DNA of 64,000 bases from Candidatus Kirkpatrickella diaphorinae (lineage in GTDB: Bacteria > Pseudomonadota > Alphaproteobacteria > Acetobacterales > Acetobacteraceae). Location: NCBI RefSeq assembly GCF_025736875.1, contig NZ_CP107052.1:918001-982000 (forward strand), given 5' to 3'. Under the pieces are notes generated by a model. That model was not told the origin of the DNA. It worked only from the letters and a program-made list of their open reading frames with translations, and made no database searches. Position numbers and translations under genes: made by a program. Positions 1 through 9,679 of this stretch are shown piece after piece. The number at the start of each line of letters is the position of its first letter. Within the stretch, counting starts at the first letter, position 1.

Positions 1-1
1 C

Positions 2-88
2 GAAGACCCTTGCAAATGGTCCGGCAGCCATGGCGGGGTCAGCAGCGTTGAGGAAGCACTTGCCTTCAAGAGCCGTTCCGAAAGCTGA
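2..88 (+). CDS. 3' end of an unidentified gene (partial)
   Basis: The last 28 codons of a reading frame entering from the left edge end in TGA two bases before the murI start. The tail carries the run CKWSGSHGGVSSVEEAL. I do not recognise the family from so short a tail. The two-base spacing suggests that it is cotranscribed with murI and that murI may be translated by coupling. Confidence 0.45.
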   Translation, partial: EDPCKWSGSHGGVSSVEEALAFKSRSES

Positions 89-90
89 AA

Positions 91-945
91 ATGAACCCTT
101 CCCCCCGACATGTTCTTGTTTTTGATTCCGGTATCGGGGGTTTAGGTGTCGTCAATGCACTGCGCCAGATGGGGGACAGCGGGCTCCGTATTGATTATTT
201 GGCGGATAATGCCGTGTTTCCCTATGGTGAGCAGCCGGACGAGATTTTATCAGCGCGCATCATCTCCCTCATCCGGGCAGCTATCGATGCGCACCAGCCG
301 GACGCCGTCATTATCGCCTGCAACACCGCCAGCACCCTCGCTTTAGGCGCGCTGCGCAACGCGTTGACCGTGCCTTTTATCGGCTGCGTACCGCCAGTGC
401 GGTGGGCTGCGCGTGAGTCGAAAACCGGAATTTTCGCGATACTCGCAACGGCGGCGACGGCACGCCGCCCCTATCTGGCTGCCCTCAAAGCAGATTTCGC
501 CCCGAAAGACATCATGATCATCCATGGCGGTCGCCAGCTCGCCGATCTGGCGGAGCGCGCTTTTGTGGGGGAGGCCATATCGCAGGATGCGGTGCGGGCA
601 GAGCTTGACGCCGTCTTTTCCCAGCCACATGGGGATCAAGTTGATGTGATCGGCCTTGGCTGCACGCATTACACATTTCTGCGTGAGGCGTTACAAAATG
701 CGAGCCCCCTACATGTCACGCTTCTCGACCCCGCAGAGGCTGTTGCCCGTCAGGCCCTCAAAATCCTCGCTGAACAACCTGCGCATGGCAAAAACGCCGC
801 GTCTGAAACCGACATGGCGGGCAAGGGGCGTTTTATCATGACCGCGCCACCTTTTGACCCTGCCGGTCTGCGCAGGGCCATCAAGCGTTTCGGCTATGAG
901 GATTTCAGTGTCCGGGATAGCGGGGAAACGTCATCAGCCGGTTAA
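91..945 (+). CDS. murI: Glutamate racemase
   Basis: Converts L-glutamate to D-glutamate for peptidoglycan precursors in the cytoplasm; cofactor-independent two-base mechanism. The N-terminal VFDSGIGGL motif holds the Asp-Ser pair at residues 12-13. The two catalytic cysteines lie in ACNTAST (Cys77) and GCTHY (Cys191), the usual spacing. The 284-residue length is normal for the family. The ATG lies two bases after the stop of the preceding partial gene. The 3' end overlaps that of convergent ispB by four bases. Confidence 0.96.
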   Translation: MNPSPRHVLVFDSGIGGLGVVNALRQMGDSGLRIDYLADNAVFPYGEQPDEILSARIISLIRAAIDAHQPDAVIIACNTASTLALGALRNALTVPFIGCVPPVRWAARESKTGIFAILATAATARRPYLAALKADFAPKDIMIIHGGRQLADLAERAFVGEAISQDAVRAELDAVFSQPHGDQVDVIGLGCTHYTFLREALQNASPLHVTLLDPAEAVARQALKILAEQPAHGKNAASETDMAGKGRFIMTAPPFDPAGLRRAIKRFGYEDFSVRDSGETSSAG

Positions 946-1943
946 TGGGCCCGCCTGGCCGCATATAATGCGGTGTCGGAAAGCAGGGATTTGATCTCAC
1001 TTTCAGGGAACACATCAAGTGCCGCGACGGCCTTCTCCGCAAAAGACTGTGCGCGGCGCATGGTCTCTTCAACGGCGTGGGTTTTCTGAATAAGGCGCAG
1101 CGCTTCGGCCAGGTCTGACTCCTGCCATTTCCCCTCATTCACCACCCGTTCCCAGAATTGGCGGTCCTTTTCTTCCGCCTGGCGGTAGGCGACGAGGAGG
1201 GGCAGCGTGATTTTGCCTTCCCGCAGATCATCACCAACGGTCTTGCCGAGAATTTTCTCATCCGCCACGTAATCCAGCGCATCATCGACCAATTGAAATG
1301 CGATCCCGAGATGGGTGCCGAAATCTTCCACGGCTTTTTCATCCTCTGACGGGCTGTCCGCGATAATGGCGCCAACCCGGCAGGCAGCCGCGAATAATGC
1401 CGCCGTCTTGCCATGGATGACTTTGAGGTAAGTTTCTTCAGAGGTTGCCAGGTCGTTCTGCATCGACATTTGCAGCACTTCCCCCTCCGCGATCGTCGCC
1501 GCCGCCTGGGAAAGCACCGCCATGACGGGCAGCGATCCATCCTCCGTCATGAGCTGGAAGGAACGTGCAAACAGAAAATCGCCGACAAGGACGGAAGCTT
1601 TGTTACCAAACACGGCATTCGCGGAGGCTGCACCGCGCCGTAAGACACTCTCATCAACAACATCATCATGCAGCAATGTGGCGGTGTGGATAAATTCCAC
1701 GCAGGCGGCGAGGCCGACATGACGCCTGCGCTGGGGCGATGGGTGATAGCCACATAAATAGGCGGAGGCCAGTGTCAGAAGGGGGCGCAACCGTTTACCG
1801 CCCGCCGCCACCAGATGCGCCCCTAATTGGGGGATGAGCGGCACCGGGCTTTCCATGCGGGCCACGATTTCACGGTTGCAGGCTTCCGTATCCTCCCTGA
1901 GGTAATTGAATAAAGCTTGCAGCGCGACGTCGTCCTTGCTCAT
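942..1943 (-). CDS. ispB: Polyprenyl (octaprenyl/decaprenyl-type) diphosphate synthase
   Basis: Trans-prenyltransferase that extends farnesyl diphosphate with isopentenyl diphosphate to make the ubiquinone side chain. The two Asp-rich motifs are present: DDVVD at residues 93-97 and DDALD at 220-224, with the upstream GGKRLRP pyrophosphate-binding segment. The frame is open further upstream, but the ATG at 1943 begins MSKDDVALQ, is preceded by GAAGAGG, and gives a normal 333 residues. ubiA in this window (20.4 kb) would use the product. Exact chain length cannot be read from the sequence. Confidence 0.93.
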   Translation of the reverse strand: MSKDDVALQALFNYLREDTEACNREIVARMESPVPLIPQLGAHLVAAGGKRLRPLLTLASAYLCGYHPSPQRRRHVGLAACVEFIHTATLLHDDVVDESVLRRGAASANAVFGNKASVLVGDFLFARSFQLMTEDGSLPVMAVLSQAAATIAEGEVLQMSMQNDLATSEETYLKVIHGKTAALFAAACRVGAIIADSPSEDEKAVEDFGTHLGIAFQLVDDALDYVADEKILGKTVGDDLREGKITLPLLVAYRQAEEKDRQFWERVVNEGKWQESDLAEALRLIQKTHAVEETMRRAQSFAEKAVAALDVFPESEIKSLLSDTALYAARRAH

Positions 1944-2136
1944 AAGATCCTCTTCAACTTTGGAGGTGGGATGCATCGTGGCATTTCTGCCCTCCAAAAC
2001 GCAGTCACGACCCTTTTGAGCCCTGTCAAACCCGAGAGGGTCGAAGATAAGGCGATCAACTCAACTTCACAAGGCTCCGTGATCATGCTGACTTCAGGGT
2101 GCCTGGCATGGTAAGTCGGGCGATCGCGACAACCAT

Positions 2137-2937
2137 ATGAGCGGGTCGTTAAAATTGGTCAAGCCAGAGCTATCGTCAGAGATGACGGGTGACGTCACCC
2201 ACGACACGCTGCATCACGGCCGCGTCACCTACACGCAGTTCGTTAACGGATATCGGACAGGGCTGGAGCCTGTGCTGCTCGCGGCATTGGTCCCCGCGCG
2301 ACCAGGCGAGTCCATTCTTGAGGCGGGTTGCGGGGCGGGTGCCGGGTTATTGTGCCTCAATGCGCGCGTCACCGGCCTGCATCTGACAGGTATTGAGGCC
2401 GATGCAGATACGGTCGCCCTGGCGCGCTTCAACCTCGACCGAAATCACGTCAGCGGCTACACGCTTTTCCAGGCGGAAATCCCAGACATGCCACGCTCCC
2501 TGCGTCAGACATGCCGTAATGCGAATGGGCGCTTCCACCATGCTTTCGCCAACCCACCGTGGCATCCCTCCGGTGCGACGCCGACAAGCCATCCGCGCCG
2601 TCGTCGCGCCCTGTTCTGCGACCGCAATGGCTGGTCCTGCTGGATCACCGCGCTGGCGGCCTGGGTGATGCCTGGTGGGACGCTCAGCCTCGCCCTCCCT
2701 GCGGCGGCCGTGTGTGAGGCGATGCGGTGCCTGCATGAGGCGGAGTTCGGGAGTATCACCCTGTTTCCACTCTGGCCGAAAGCCGGACGCCGCGCCAAAA
2801 TCGTGCTTTTACAGGCGGTTCTGGGCGGGCGTGCGGGGACGGCGATATCGCCCGGGCTCATTATTCATGAGGAAAACGGGCAATATACGGCAGAAACCCG
2901 ACATGTGCTCTGTGATGGCGCGGCACTTATCCCCTGA
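2137..2937 (+). CDS. TrmN6-like SAM-dependent methyltransferase
   Basis: Rossmann-fold methyltransferase of the COG4123 group, whose characterised member methylates N6 of adenine 37 in tRNA1(Val). SAM motif I is LEAGCGAGAG (about residues 61-70). The N6-adenine signature is NPPW at 139-142 instead of the commoner NPPY. It is divergent from ispB across about 190 bp. The start is uncertain because no clear ribosome-binding site precedes either ATG 2137 or ATG 2182. The substrate is inferred from the family only. Confidence 0.8.
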   Translation: MSGSLKLVKPELSSEMTGDVTHDTLHHGRVTYTQFVNGYRTGLEPVLLAALVPARPGESILEAGCGAGAGLLCLNARVTGLHLTGIEADADTVALARFNLDRNHVSGYTLFQAEIPDMPRSLRQTCRNANGRFHHAFANPPWHPSGATPTSHPRRRRALFCDRNGWSCWITALAAWVMPGGTLSLALPAAAVCEAMRCLHEAEFGSITLFPLWPKAGRRAKIVLLQAVLGGRAGTAISPGLIIHEENGQYTAETRHVLCDGAALIP

Positions 2938-2951
2938 CGGGCAGAAACATG

Positions 2952-3974
2952 TCACTCAAAGACATGCGTTTCAAAAGCCTCTTCCCATGAGCCCGTGGTG
3001 GAAGCGCGGGAATATTCCGTCGCACGATTTTCAAAGAAATTAGCGTGCTCCACTGCATTGAGCATGTCATCAAGCCAGGGAAGCGGGTTTTCCTCGATAT
3101 TATAAATGACATCCAGGCCGAGCTGGGTCAGACGGCGGTCCGCAATATACCGGATATAGCGCTTGACCTGGTCGGCATCGAGACCCTCCACCGCGCCCAT
3201 TTCAAAAGCGAGGTCGATAAACGCATCTTCGTGCGAGACGGTGGTTTGACAGACGCCCGCCAGCTCCGCACGGAAATCCTCAGTCCAGATCTCGGGATTT
3301 TCCCGGATAAAAGTCCGGAACAGGCGGATCATGGACAGGCAATGGAGTGTCTCGTCACGAACGGACCACGAAATGATCTGGCCCATCCCTTTCAACTTAT
3401 TAAATCGCGGAAAATTCAGCAGAATGGCAAAAGACGCGAAAAGCTGTAGCCCTTCCATGAAAGCACCGAAGGCCGCCATCGTTTTGGCGATTTCCCGCTT
3501 ATTCTTAATATTGAAGGATTGCATGAAATCATATTTATCTTTCATCTCCTTATATTTGAGGAATGCGGAATATTCAGTTTCCGGCATGCCAATCGTATCA
3601 AGGAGATGTGAATAAGCCGCGATGTGAATGGTCTCGATATTCGAGAAGGATGAGAGCATCATCAGGACTTCAGTCGGTTTAAAAACCTGACTGTAATATT
3701 TCATGTAAGCGGAATTCACCTCGACATCCGCCTGGGTGAAGAAACGGAAAATCTGCGTCACTAAATGACGTTCCGCCTCATTGAGGACGCGATGCCAATC
3801 TTTGACGTCATCCGCAAGGGGCACTTCCTCCGGCAGCCAATGGACGCGCTGCTGCGTCAGCCACGCATCATAAGCCCAAGGATAACGGAAGGGCTTATAA
3901 ACCGGATTCGCCGTCATCAGGTCGAAATGCTCGGTATCGAAATTGTGACCAACCTGTTTTGAAGTCTTTGACAT
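2952..3974 (-). CDS. nrdB: Class I ribonucleotide reductase, beta subunit
   Basis: Small subunit carrying the diiron-tyrosyl radical centre that starts ribonucleotide reduction in the alpha subunit. Helices with metal-ligand patterns are visible: NIETIHIAAYSHLL (Glu, His and the candidate radical Tyr) and SVRDETLHCL (ExxH). The ATG at 3974 (MSKTSKQ) has AAAGG upstream and gives 340 residues; the longer frame to 4064 looks like read-through of the nrdA-nrdB spacer. It follows nrdA by 126 bases and is probably cotranscribed with it. Confidence 0.95.
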   Translation of the reverse strand: MSKTSKQVGHNFDTEHFDLMTANPVYKPFRYPWAYDAWLTQQRVHWLPEEVPLADDVKDWHRVLNEAERHLVTQIFRFFTQADVEVNSAYMKYYSQVFKPTEVLMMLSSFSNIETIHIAAYSHLLDTIGMPETEYSAFLKYKEMKDKYDFMQSFNIKNKREIAKTMAAFGAFMEGLQLFASFAILLNFPRFNKLKGMGQIISWSVRDETLHCLSMIRLFRTFIRENPEIWTEDFRAELAGVCQTTVSHEDAFIDLAFEMGAVEGLDADQVKRYIRYIADRRLTQLGLDVIYNIEENPLPWLDDMLNAVEHANFFENRATEYSRASTTGSWEEAFETHVFE

Positions 3975-4100
3975 CGTAAGCTTGCCTTTAGAGTCGGGCG
4001 CGGCAAAACCCTGAGAGGCAGCGCCGCAAGTCAACACCTTCCCGAACCGGGGGAGGTCGTTCAATCGATAAACCGCGCGGGGATGATGTCTCCCCTGCCC

Positions 4101-6062
4101 TTATTGGCAGGCGAGACACTCATCATAATTTTTCCCGCCACTTCCGGGCGCGCGGGCATCCGCAGCGGCTGGCTGTGTATCTTCATCCGCGTTGAAAATA
4201 TCACTTTTAACCGCAACATGGCTAACCGTATCCGCGCGTTGGATTGAAAGTGAGCGGCAGTAATAGAGCGATTTGACACCCAGCTTCCACGCCATGTGAT
4301 GGATCTGATGGAGGTCTCGCTTATGCACATCCGCCGGGAGGAAGATATTGAGCGACTGGGCCTGGCAGATAAACCCGGCGCGGTCCGCCGCATGTTCAAT
4401 CACCCAACGTTGATCCAGCTCAAACGCCGTTTTGAAGATATCTTTCTCATCCTGCGACAGGAAATCAAGATGCTGCACCGACCCCTTATTGAGTGTGATG
4501 TTTGACCAGACCGCCTCATTATTCTGCCCCTTCTCCTCCAGCAGGCGCAGCAAATGGCGGTTGCGCACGGTGAAGGAACCGGAAAGGGTTTTCTGAAGAA
4601 AGACATTGGCGGCGATTGGCTCAATCCCGGGGCTGGCATTGCCGGCAATGATCGAGATCGACGCTGTGGGCGCGATCGCCATTTTATGGGAGAAGCGCTC
4701 CTGCACATTATATTCCGCCGCATCCGGGCAGGGGCCGAGCGTTTCAGCGAGATGGCGGGATGCTTTATCCGCCTCAGTGCGAATATGGGCGAAGATGCGC
4801 TTATTCCAGACTTTCGCCATCACGCTTTCAAACGGGATGTTGCGCGCTTGCAGGAAGGAATGAAACCCCATGACGCCCAACCCGACGGAGCGCTCCCGCA
4901 TGGCAGCGTAACGTGCGCGATCCATATCCTCCGGCGCGCGGTCGATGAAGTCCTGCAACACACGATCCAGGAACAGCATGACATCCTCAATAAATTGGGG
5001 ATTATCGTGCCATTGATCCCATGTTTCCAGATTCAGGGAGGAGAGGCAGCATACCGCCGTCCGCTTCTGACCATGATGGTCAATACCGGTCGGGAGGGTG
5101 ATTTCGGCGCAGAGATTGGACGTCTTGACCTCAAGCCCGGCCAGTTTGTGATGCTCGGGCCGTGCGCGATTCACGTGGTCATTATAGACGATGTACGGTT
5201 CACCCTGTTCCATCCGTGCCGTGAGGATACGAATCCAGAGCTGCCGGGCGGAGACATTGCGGATCACCGCCATATCTTTCGGGGAGCGGAGTGGCCACTC
5301 CTCGTCATTTTCAACAGCCCGCATAAAGTCATCACTTACCAGCACACCATGATGCAGGTTAAGGGCCTTGCGATTAGGGTCACCCCCTGTCGGGCGGCGC
5401 ATCTCGACAAATTCTTCAATTTCCGGATGCCAGACAGGCAGATAAACCGCCGCAGAACCGCGACGGAGTGACCCCTGCGAAATGGCGAGGGTCAGACTAT
5501 CCATCACGCGGATGAAAGGGATGACACCCGAGGTTTTGCCGTTTTTGCCGACATTTTCCCCGATTGAGCGCAGATTACCCCAATAGGAGCCAATCCCACC
5601 GCCTTTCGAGGCCAGCCAGACATTTTCATTCCAGAGATCAACAATACCGCGCAGACTGTCATCCGCCTCATTGAGGAAGCAGGAAATCGGCAGGCCCCGC
5701 GTGGTGCCGCCATTGGAGAGGATGGGCGTCGCGGGCATGAACCAATGTTGCGAGATGTAATCATAGATGCGCTGGGCATGGTCAGCATCCGCGCCGTAAT
5801 AAGATGCAACGCGCGCGAAAAGGTCTTGATAACGCTCTCCGGGCAGGAGGTAGCGATTATCCAGCGTCGCCCGCCCGAAATCCGTCAGCAGCGCATCGCG
5901 GCTTCGGTCGACACGGATGGGGTGGTGGCCTTCCAGGTGGATGATGTCATCAAACATATCGGGCTCAGGCGCCACCTCAATACGGGGTGGCGGCATAATG
6001 GCGCCGTCGACTCCTGCTTCAGTCGCGTCGCCTGTGACAAACAAATCAGACTGCAGGCTCAC
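4101..6062 (-). CDS. nrdA: Class I ribonucleotide reductase, alpha subunit
   Basis: Catalytic subunit that reduces ribonucleoside diphosphates to deoxyribonucleotides. A GTG at 6062 (VSLQSDL) sits seven bases after AGGAG and gives 653 residues; the upstream extension in the frame has no homologous look. Recognisable elements include SCFLNEADD, NLCAEITLP with the active-site Cys, the APTASISIIAGNASPGIEP loop, and a C-terminal CLACQ tail with the CxxC pair needed for re-reduction. A typical N-terminal ATP-cone is not obvious. The upstream region carries an NrdR-like box. Confidence 0.95.
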   Translation of the reverse strand: MSLQSDLFVTGDATEAGVDGAIMPPPRIEVAPEPDMFDDIIHLEGHHPIRVDRSRDALLTDFGRATLDNRYLLPGERYQDLFARVASYYGADADHAQRIYDYISQHWFMPATPILSNGGTTRGLPISCFLNEADDSLRGIVDLWNENVWLASKGGGIGSYWGNLRSIGENVGKNGKTSGVIPFIRVMDSLTLAISQGSLRRGSAAVYLPVWHPEIEEFVEMRRPTGGDPNRKALNLHHGVLVSDDFMRAVENDEEWPLRSPKDMAVIRNVSARQLWIRILTARMEQGEPYIVYNDHVNRARPEHHKLAGLEVKTSNLCAEITLPTGIDHHGQKRTAVCCLSSLNLETWDQWHDNPQFIEDVMLFLDRVLQDFIDRAPEDMDRARYAAMRERSVGLGVMGFHSFLQARNIPFESVMAKVWNKRIFAHIRTEADKASRHLAETLGPCPDAAEYNVQERFSHKMAIAPTASISIIAGNASPGIEPIAANVFLQKTLSGSFTVRNRHLLRLLEEKGQNNEAVWSNITLNKGSVQHLDFLSQDEKDIFKTAFELDQRWVIEHAADRAGFICQAQSLNIFLPADVHKRDLHQIHHMAWKLGVKSLYYCRSLSIQRADTVSHVAVKSDIFNADEDTQPAAADARAPGSGGKNYDECLACQ

Positions 6063-6167
6063 CTGACATCTCCTAAACTCTCTATGTTGATGCCAACCAG
6101 GCAAAGGCTGCAATCGCGGACCGTATGAGGGTCGACGCAACATCTAGTGATGTTTGCCCCGATGGCT

Positions 6168-6183
6168 ATACAATATGTAGTGC
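6168..6183 (-). promoter_or_regulatory. NrdR-like operator upstream of nrdA
   Basis: The 16-mer with core CAATATGTAG matches the NrdR box pattern acaCwAtATaTwGtgt at nearly every position. A weaker half-matching site at 6200-6215 (core ending CTAG) is centred 32 bp away, three helical turns, as expected for paired NrdR boxes. Both lie 105-155 bp upstream of the nrdA GTG. nrdR itself is not in the window. The box is visible; repression by NrdR is inferred. Confidence 0.55.
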
Positions 6184-6348
6184 CCTATTGAATAGATTCC
6201 AGATGCTTCTAGTTTCTTAAAAAAATTCTACGCGTCGATTTTAAGAGTCAAAAAATGAGGCCTGACGTTGAATCCGGCCTTGAAGATCAGGCATGCTGTG
6301 GCTCTCTCGTCACAAGGATTTTAAATTGAAAAAGAAAGGATGAATGAC

Positions 6349-6783
6349 ATGGCCATCCGGAAATCTGCGCAGGCCCGTTGGGCCGGCGGCATCAAATCGG
6401 GACATGGGACAATTTCAACAGAAAGCCTGAGCCTGAAAGATCAACCTTACGGTTTCAATACACGGTTTGAAGGCAAACCCGGCACGAATCCGGAGGAACT
6501 TGCTGGCGCCGCCCTGGCGGGGTGCTACGCCATGGCCCTCTCCCTGGCGCTTGAAAATGCCGGGCATGTGGCAAAACAGATTGATGCCAAGGCCATTGTC
6601 TCACTCGATAAGGCGGGAGAGAGTTTTGAAGTCAAGCATATTGCCCTTGAGGTTCAGGTTTCCGCCCCCGATCTTGATCAAGAAAAATTTATGCAATTGG
6701 CGAATATGACGAAGGAGAATTGCCCGATCTCCAAACTCTTCCGCGCACAGATCACGTTGAGCGCGAGGCTAAACCCATCATAA
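6349..6783 (+). CDS. osmC: OsmC-family peroxiredoxin
   Basis: Thiol peroxidase that detoxifies organic hydroperoxides. The two redox cysteines stand in AGCYAMALSLALE and CPISKLF, the OsmC pattern. Two in-frame ATGs are nine bases apart; the second (MAIRKSAQ) is chosen because AAAGGA lies eight bases before it, while it would abut the first. The gene is monocistronic and divergent from nrdA, with its 3' end facing aroC. Confidence 0.92.
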   Translation: MAIRKSAQARWAGGIKSGHGTISTESLSLKDQPYGFNTRFEGKPGTNPEELAGAALAGCYAMALSLALENAGHVAKQIDAKAIVSLDKAGESFEVKHIALEVQVSAPDLDQEKFMQLANMTKENCPISKLFRAQITLSARLNPS

Positions 6784-6796
6784 TGGCCTCATCGTC

Positions 6797-7915
6797 TCAA
6801 GTCTGGCCCGGGGGTTGATTCCGCCCCCGGCCCCAGTGATTCTGAGCGTGGTCCATCAATATGTGATCCAGCAGGACGCACGCCATCATTGCCTCCCCGA
6901 CCGGCACCGCGCGAATGCCGATGCATGGGTCATGTCGCCCCTTTGTCGCCACCTCCACCCGCTCACCATCCCGGTTGATGGAGGGGACGGGGATCAGGAT
7001 GGAACTTGTCGGCTTGATCGCGAAGCGCACGATAATCCGTTGACCGGAGCAAATACCGCCGAGAATGCCCCCTGCATGATTGCTCTCAAAGATGGTTTTC
7101 CCGTTCTCCTGACGCATCGGGTCCGCATTTTCCTCACCACGTAAAGCGGCCACGGCAAAACCATCTCCGATTTCAACGGCTTTGACGCCATTAATACCCA
7201 TCATCGCATGGGCGAGATCCGCATCGAGCTTGGCGCTTACGGGTGCGCCCAGCCCCTCGGGCACGGAGTCCGCGACGATCTCAATAATCGCGCCGATGGA
7301 TGAGCCCGCTTTTCTCACCTCATCAATTTGCTTTTCCCATAAGGGCACAATCTCCGGGTCCGGGGCGAAAAACGCGTTATCCCGCGTTGCCGTCCAGTCC
7401 CACCGGGAACGATCCGCGGCGATGTCACCGATCTGCGCCAACGCCCCTTTGATTATCGGGGGCGTCGCACCAAGATGCGCCATAACCTTGCGGGCAACAG
7501 CACCGGCAGCAACGCGGCAGGCCGTCTCACGCGCGGAGGCACGGCCACCGCCGCGATAATCCCGGATGCCATATTTCCGGTCATATGTATAATCCGCATG
7601 GCCAGGCCGGTAACGGGCGGCGATGTCGCCATAATCGCGGGAGCGTTGATCCGTATTTTCGATGATGAGGGAAATCGGTGTCCCCGTCGTCAACCCTTCA
7701 AACACGCCGGACATGATGCGCACCTGATCCGCCTCACGACGTTGGGTGACAAATCGACTGCGGCCCGGTTTGCGCTCATCCAGATAGGACTGGATATCCG
7801 CCTCCGACAGACTGACGCGTGGCGGGCATCCGTCAATGACGCAGCCAATCATGGGGCCGTGGCTTTCACCCCAACTCGTGACGCGGAAAAGACGCCCGAA
7901 CGTGTTGTAGGACAT
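6797..7915 (-). CDS. aroC: Chorismate synthase
   Basis: Converts 5-enolpyruvylshikimate-3-phosphate to chorismate with reduced FMN, the last shikimate-pathway step. The N-terminus [20 protein letters not shown] carries the family signature. GCVIDGCPP and the conserved [11 protein letters not shown] segment are present. At 372 residues it is full length. It lies eight bases downstream of fabI in the same direction, so the two are probably cotranscribed. aroE of the same pathway is at 34 kb. Confidence 0.97.
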   Translation of the reverse strand: MSYNTFGRLFRVTSWGESHGPMIGCVIDGCPPRVSLSEADIQSYLDERKPGRSRFVTQRREADQVRIMSGVFEGLTTGTPISLIIENTDQRSRDYGDIAARYRPGHADYTYDRKYGIRDYRGGGRASARETACRVAAGAVARKVMAHLGATPPIIKGALAQIGDIAADRSRWDWTATRDNAFFAPDPEIVPLWEKQIDEVRKAGSSIGAIIEIVADSVPEGLGAPVSAKLDADLAHAMMGINGVKAVEIGDGFAVAALRGEENADPMRQENGKTIFESNHAGGILGGICSGQRIIVRFAIKPTSSILIPVPSINRDGERVEVATKGRHDPCIGIRAVPVGEAMMACVLLDHILMDHAQNHWGRGRNQPPGQT

Positions 7916-7923
7916 CGCTGCGC

Positions 7924-8766
7924 TCAGCCTTCAGGTGAGACGACAGCGATGTCCGGCGCGTCAGGGTTTTTCATTCCAATGACGTGATAGCCGCAATCAA
8001 CATGATGCACCTCCCCCGTGACGCCGCTGCTGAGACTGGAGAGGAAATAAAGCCCGGAACCCCCGATATCCTGCAAGGTGACATTGCGCTCAAGCGGCGC
8101 ATTAAGCTGGTTCCAACGCAATATATAGCGGAAATCGCCGATCCCGTTGGCGGCGAGCGTCATGATCGGCCCGGCGGAAATGGCATTGACCCGGATATTA
8201 TCCCTGCCGAGATCCGTGGACATATAGCGCACAGAGGCTTCCAGAGCCGCTTTGGCGACGCCCATCACATTATAATGCGGCATGACGCGTTCAGCGCCAT
8301 AATAGGTCATGGTCAGGATGGAGCCGCCATCCTTCATGAGGGCGGCCGCACGCTGCGCCACGGCCGTGAAGGAATAGACGGAAATATCCATGGCTTTCAG
8401 GAAAGCATCACGCGGCGTGTCGACATAACGCCCACGTAGATACTGCTTGTCCGCCCAGCCAATCGCATGGACAAGAAAGTCGATTTTACCCCATTTCTTC
8501 TCGATTTCTGCAAAAGCAGCGTCGATATCTTCATCACTGCTGACGTCACAGGGCACGACGAGGGGCGCGCCAATGGACTCAGCGAGGGGCCGCACCCTTT
8601 TGCCCAGCGCCTCACCCTGGTAGGTAAAAGCGAGTTCCGCCCCCTGCGCCGCACAGGCGGAAGCGATCGCCCACGCGATCGACCGATCATTGGCGACTCC
8701 CATAACGAGTCCGCGTTTGCCCGCCATCAAGTTGCCTTTCGGCGTCTCGGACACATTATTGGACAT
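7924..8766 (-). CDS. fabI: Enoyl-[acyl-carrier-protein] reductase (NADH), FabI type
   Basis: Last reductive step of each fatty-acid elongation cycle; a divergent short-chain dehydrogenase. The nucleotide-binding start [13 protein letters not shown] and the catalytic Tyr-Tyr-Lys arrangement ([20 protein letters not shown]) are clear. The ATG at 8766 (MSNNVSE) has AGGGAG upstream and gives 280 residues; the longer open frame reads antisense through pdxH and is not used. It is divergent from pdxH over about 135 bp, which should hold both promoters. Confidence 0.96.
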   Translation of the reverse strand: MSNNVSETPKGNLMAGKRGLVMGVANDRSIAWAIASACAAQGAELAFTYQGEALGKRVRPLAESIGAPLVVPCDVSSDEDIDAAFAEIEKKWGKIDFLVHAIGWADKQYLRGRYVDTPRDAFLKAMDISVYSFTAVAQRAAALMKDGGSILTMTYYGAERVMPHYNVMGVAKAALEASVRYMSTDLGRDNIRVNAISAGPIMTLAANGIGDFRYILRWNQLNAPLERNVTLQDIGGSGLYFLSSLSSGVTGEVHHVDCGYHVIGMKNPDAPDIAVVSPEG

Positions 8767-8901
8767 GGATATCACTCCCTGCGTAAGCCTGCTGTCTCGA
8801 CAATATAACGAAATTGAGGATTTCTTTGCCTTCGTCGCACAACACCGCGTGGCAAACAAGTGTGCAGATGCTACGGTGACCGGGAAACGGGGAGGTTGAC
8901 A

Positions 8902-9522
8902 TTGTCTGATCACGATTCTGCACCATTGATCGATTTGTCCTCTGATCCTTTCTCCATTTTCGACGCATGGCTTGACGCTGCGGAAAAGTCGGAACCGAAC
9001 GACCCGAACGCGATGTATCTCGCAACATCGACCCCTCAAGGCCGCCCCTCCCTCCGTGCCATTCTGTTGAAAGGGCATGACCGGCGGGGTTTCGTGTTCT
9101 ACACGAATCTGGAAAGCCGCAAAGGGCGGGAACTCGCTGGAAACCCTTACGCGGCGCTGCTGTTTCATTGGAAGTCCCTCCGACGTCAGATCCGTATTGA
9201 AGGCCATGTCAGCGCCGTCAGCGCGGCGGAGGCGGATCGTTACTTCGCGAGTCGACGCCGTGAGTCGCGCATTGGCGCCATTGCATCAGATCAATCCCGC
9301 CCTCTTTCTGACCGCGCGATTTATGAAAAACGCATTCAGGATGCGGAGGCACGTTACGCGGCCACGGAGCCGCCACGCCCTGATAACTGGTCAGGCTTTC
9401 GCGTTAACCCTGCCCTCATGGAATTCTGGCAGGACCGGGATTTCCGAATGCATGATCGCGCCGTCTGGACACGGTCATCCCCCGAAGACGAAACCTGGAG
9501 CGTGACGCGACTTTACCCTTAG
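8902..9522 (+). CDS. pdxH: Pyridoxamine 5'-phosphate oxidase
   Basis: FMN enzyme oxidising pyridoxine/pyridoxamine phosphate to pyridoxal 5'-phosphate. Conserved segments include PSLRAILLKG, FYTNLESRKG, the SRRRESRIGAIASDQS stretch, and the C-terminal W..RL (TWSVTRLYP). TTG at 8902 is the likely start: GGGGAGG lies six bases before it, and it gives 206 residues beginning LSDHDSAP. The open frame before it lacks homologous character. Confidence 0.93.
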   Translation: MSDHDSAPLIDLSSDPFSIFDAWLDAAEKSEPNDPNAMYLATSTPQGRPSLRAILLKGHDRRGFVFYTNLESRKGRELAGNPYAALLFHWKSLRRQIRIEGHVSAVSAAEADRYFASRRRESRIGAIASDQSRPLSDRAIYEKRIQDAEARYAATEPPRPDNWSGFRVNPALMEFWQDRDFRMHDRAVWTRSSPEDETWSVTRLYP

Positions 9523-9679
9523 CGGCCCCCTCTCGGCGCGGCCAATGGAAGGACCCGCCCATTTTGACGCGATGGAAAGTATTTTTTCAGGCTGATAAGC
9601 TGCCCTGTGGCCCATCCGACGGCATGAAATCCGCACGTCGCGCATCGGACCTCAGCAGGGAAAATGGAGTTTGATCATC

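Noticed and set aside
8767-9207. N-terminal extension of the fabI frame
   Set aside because: It is antisense to pdxH and lacks FabI-like sequence; ATG 8766 has a good ribosome-binding site and family-like N-terminus.
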